From: Exiguobacterium sp. Helios
GTDB lineage: Bacteria > Bacillota > Bacilli > Exiguobacteriales > Exiguobacteriaceae
DNA: 64,000 bases
NCBI RefSeq assembly: GCF_014524545.1
Contig: NZ_CP053557.1
Coordinates: 955,501 to 1,019,500 of the forward strand
Direction: 5' to 3'
In this document: positions 63,123 through 64,000 of the stretch, piece after piece
Position numbering within the stretch: the stretch's first letter is position 1
Layout: each line of letters begins with the position of its first letter
The notes under the pieces: model-generated
What the model was told of the DNA's origin: nothing
Databases searched by the model: none
The model's input: only the letters and a program-made list of their open reading frames with translations
Position numbers and translations under genes: made by a program

Positions 63123-64000
63123 GTGAAGCAGCGTGTAGCCGTTATTGGAGCAGGACCTGGAGGGCTCGCTTGTGCGATGTTGCTGGCAGGTAGAGGAATA
63201 GATGTCACCGTATATGAAAAACAACCGATCGTTGGGGGACGAACGTCTCGCGTACAGGTCGGAGATTATCAATTTGACCGTGGTCCTACCTTTTTAAATA
63301 TGCCGCACATTTTAGAAAATTTGTTTACAAGTATCGGTCTGGATATGAAGGACTATTTGGATTTGAAAGCGCTGGATCCGATGTACACCCTCTATTTTAA
63401 CGGGGGAAAAGATCACTTTACGATGACGACGGATCGTGATCGGATGAAACAAACGATTGAGCAGCATTTCCCTGGAAATGGGGAAGGGTATGACCGTTTC
63501 ATGGCAGAACAAGCCTTGAAGCTGGCGAAACTGATGCCGATACTGCAGACGAAGCACGATAAACTAACGGATTATCTGTCTCCACGCGTCATTACGGCAC
63601 TTCCGCGTCTTTCTCTTGGGCGTTCTTTATATGATGTCCTGTCCGATTATTTTACGAGTGAAGAATTGAAATATGCCTTTACGTTCCAAGCTAAATATTT
63701 AGGCATGTCAGCTTGGGAGTGCCCGGGTGGCTTTTCTATCTTGTCTTATATGGAACATGCTTACGGTGTCCATCATCCAATCGGTGGAATGAATCAAATC
63801 CCAGAAGCGATGAAACGGGCAGTGGAAGAACTCGGGGGAACCGTCCATCTTAATACAGGGATCAGTCAATTGATTTTGGAAGGGACGACCGCGACAGGAG
63901 TCATCCTCGAGTCGGGTGAACATGTTCTATACGATGATGTCGTTGTCGGAGCAGACTTTGCGCATGCGATGAATCATCTTGTTCCTGAAGGTGTTTTAAA
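63123..64000 (+). CDS. Phytoene desaturase/CrtI-CrtN-like oxidoreductase, partial
   Basis: The 292 N-terminal codons of a gene running past the right edge. GTG start at 63123, preceded by AAAGGGAGAG. FAD motif VAVIGAGPGGLACAMLLAGRGIDVTVYEK followed by VGGRTSRVQVGDYQFDRGPTFLNMP, the carotenoid-desaturase entry sequence, and the mid segment PIGGMNQIPEAMKRAVEELGGTVHLNTGISQL. In this genus such enzymes make C30 carotenoid pigments; which step (desaturase, ketolase/oxidase) needs the missing 200 residues and neighbouring genes. Confidence 0.85.
   Translation, partial: MKQRVAVIGAGPGGLACAMLLAGRGIDVTVYEKQPIVGGRTSRVQVGDYQFDRGPTFLNMPHILENLFTSIGLDMKDYLDLKALDPMYTLYFNGGKDHFTMTTDRDRMKQTIEQHFPGNGEGYDRFMAEQALKLAKLMPILQTKHDKLTDYLSPRVITALPRLSLGRSLYDVLSDYFTSEELKYAFTFQAKYLGMSAWECPGGFSILSYMEHAYGVHHPIGGMNQIPEAMKRAVEELGGTVHLNTGISQLILEGTTATGVILESGEHVLYDDVVVGADFAHAMNHLVPEGVL

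Overview
The window is a 64 kb stretch of low-to-mid GC Firmicute chromosome. Gene order follows the Bacillus subtilis yhe/yha/hit/ecs/hem, glp, lplJ-lcfB, css and comK-addBA neighbourhoods closely, with GGAGG-type ribosome binding sites and frequent TTG/GTG starts. The mix (hemEHY, ecsAB, comK, tnrA, three GlsB/YeaQ genes, a desaturase gene of the carotenoid type at the right edge) suggests a Bacillales member, most likely Exiguobacterium. That genus call is an inference from gene order and protein character, not from a database search. No rRNA, tRNA, insertion sequence, prophage or CRISPR array was seen; this is core chromosome.

Layout. 1-9 kb: end of pgcA, an aldo/keto reductase, a polar amino-acid ABC importer lacking its ATPase, the shared sugar-importer ATPase MsmX with two CcpA-type sites, a PucR-like regulator, yheB-yheA, dinB under a LexA-type box. 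9-21 kb: corA, yhaM, an old yellow enzyme, prsA, scoC, yhaH, hit, a TcaA-like protein, three tandem GlsB/YeaQ genes, ecsAB, then amtB and tnrA divergent around a perfect TnrA box. 21-37 kb: hemEHY (coproporphyrin-dependent haem branch), cardiolipin synthase, a HAD phosphatase, mscL, a YjcD-like helicase, sucrose-6-phosphate hydrolase, a diguanylate cyclase, two GNAT proteins, an ABC exporter and a YczE-like membrane protein. 37-47 kb: glpP, glpF, glpK and glpD with two matching GlpP-type leader terminators, a DsbA/FrnE protein, lplJ, an SDR, lcfB with a FadR-like operator, mgsA, and an unannotated 51-codon gene behind two Fur-like boxes. 47-64 kb: cssRS, a short comK, a basic membrane-anchored protein, a truncated haemoglobin, addBA, a response regulator/hybrid-sensor kinase pair, yisL, a methyltransferase and the start of a phytoene-desaturase-like gene.

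The most unusual signal is translational. addB (51376) and the basic protein gene after comK (49742) each have a strong Shine-Dalgarno sequence far upstream of the only credible ATG, with a perfect stem-loop filling the gap; removing the stem leaves 8-9 nt spacing in both. A weaker third case precedes the YczE-like gene (36590). This looks like a recurring hairpin-bridged ribosome binding site. Around addB it is combined with a candidate ComK box, tying recombination/competence genes together.
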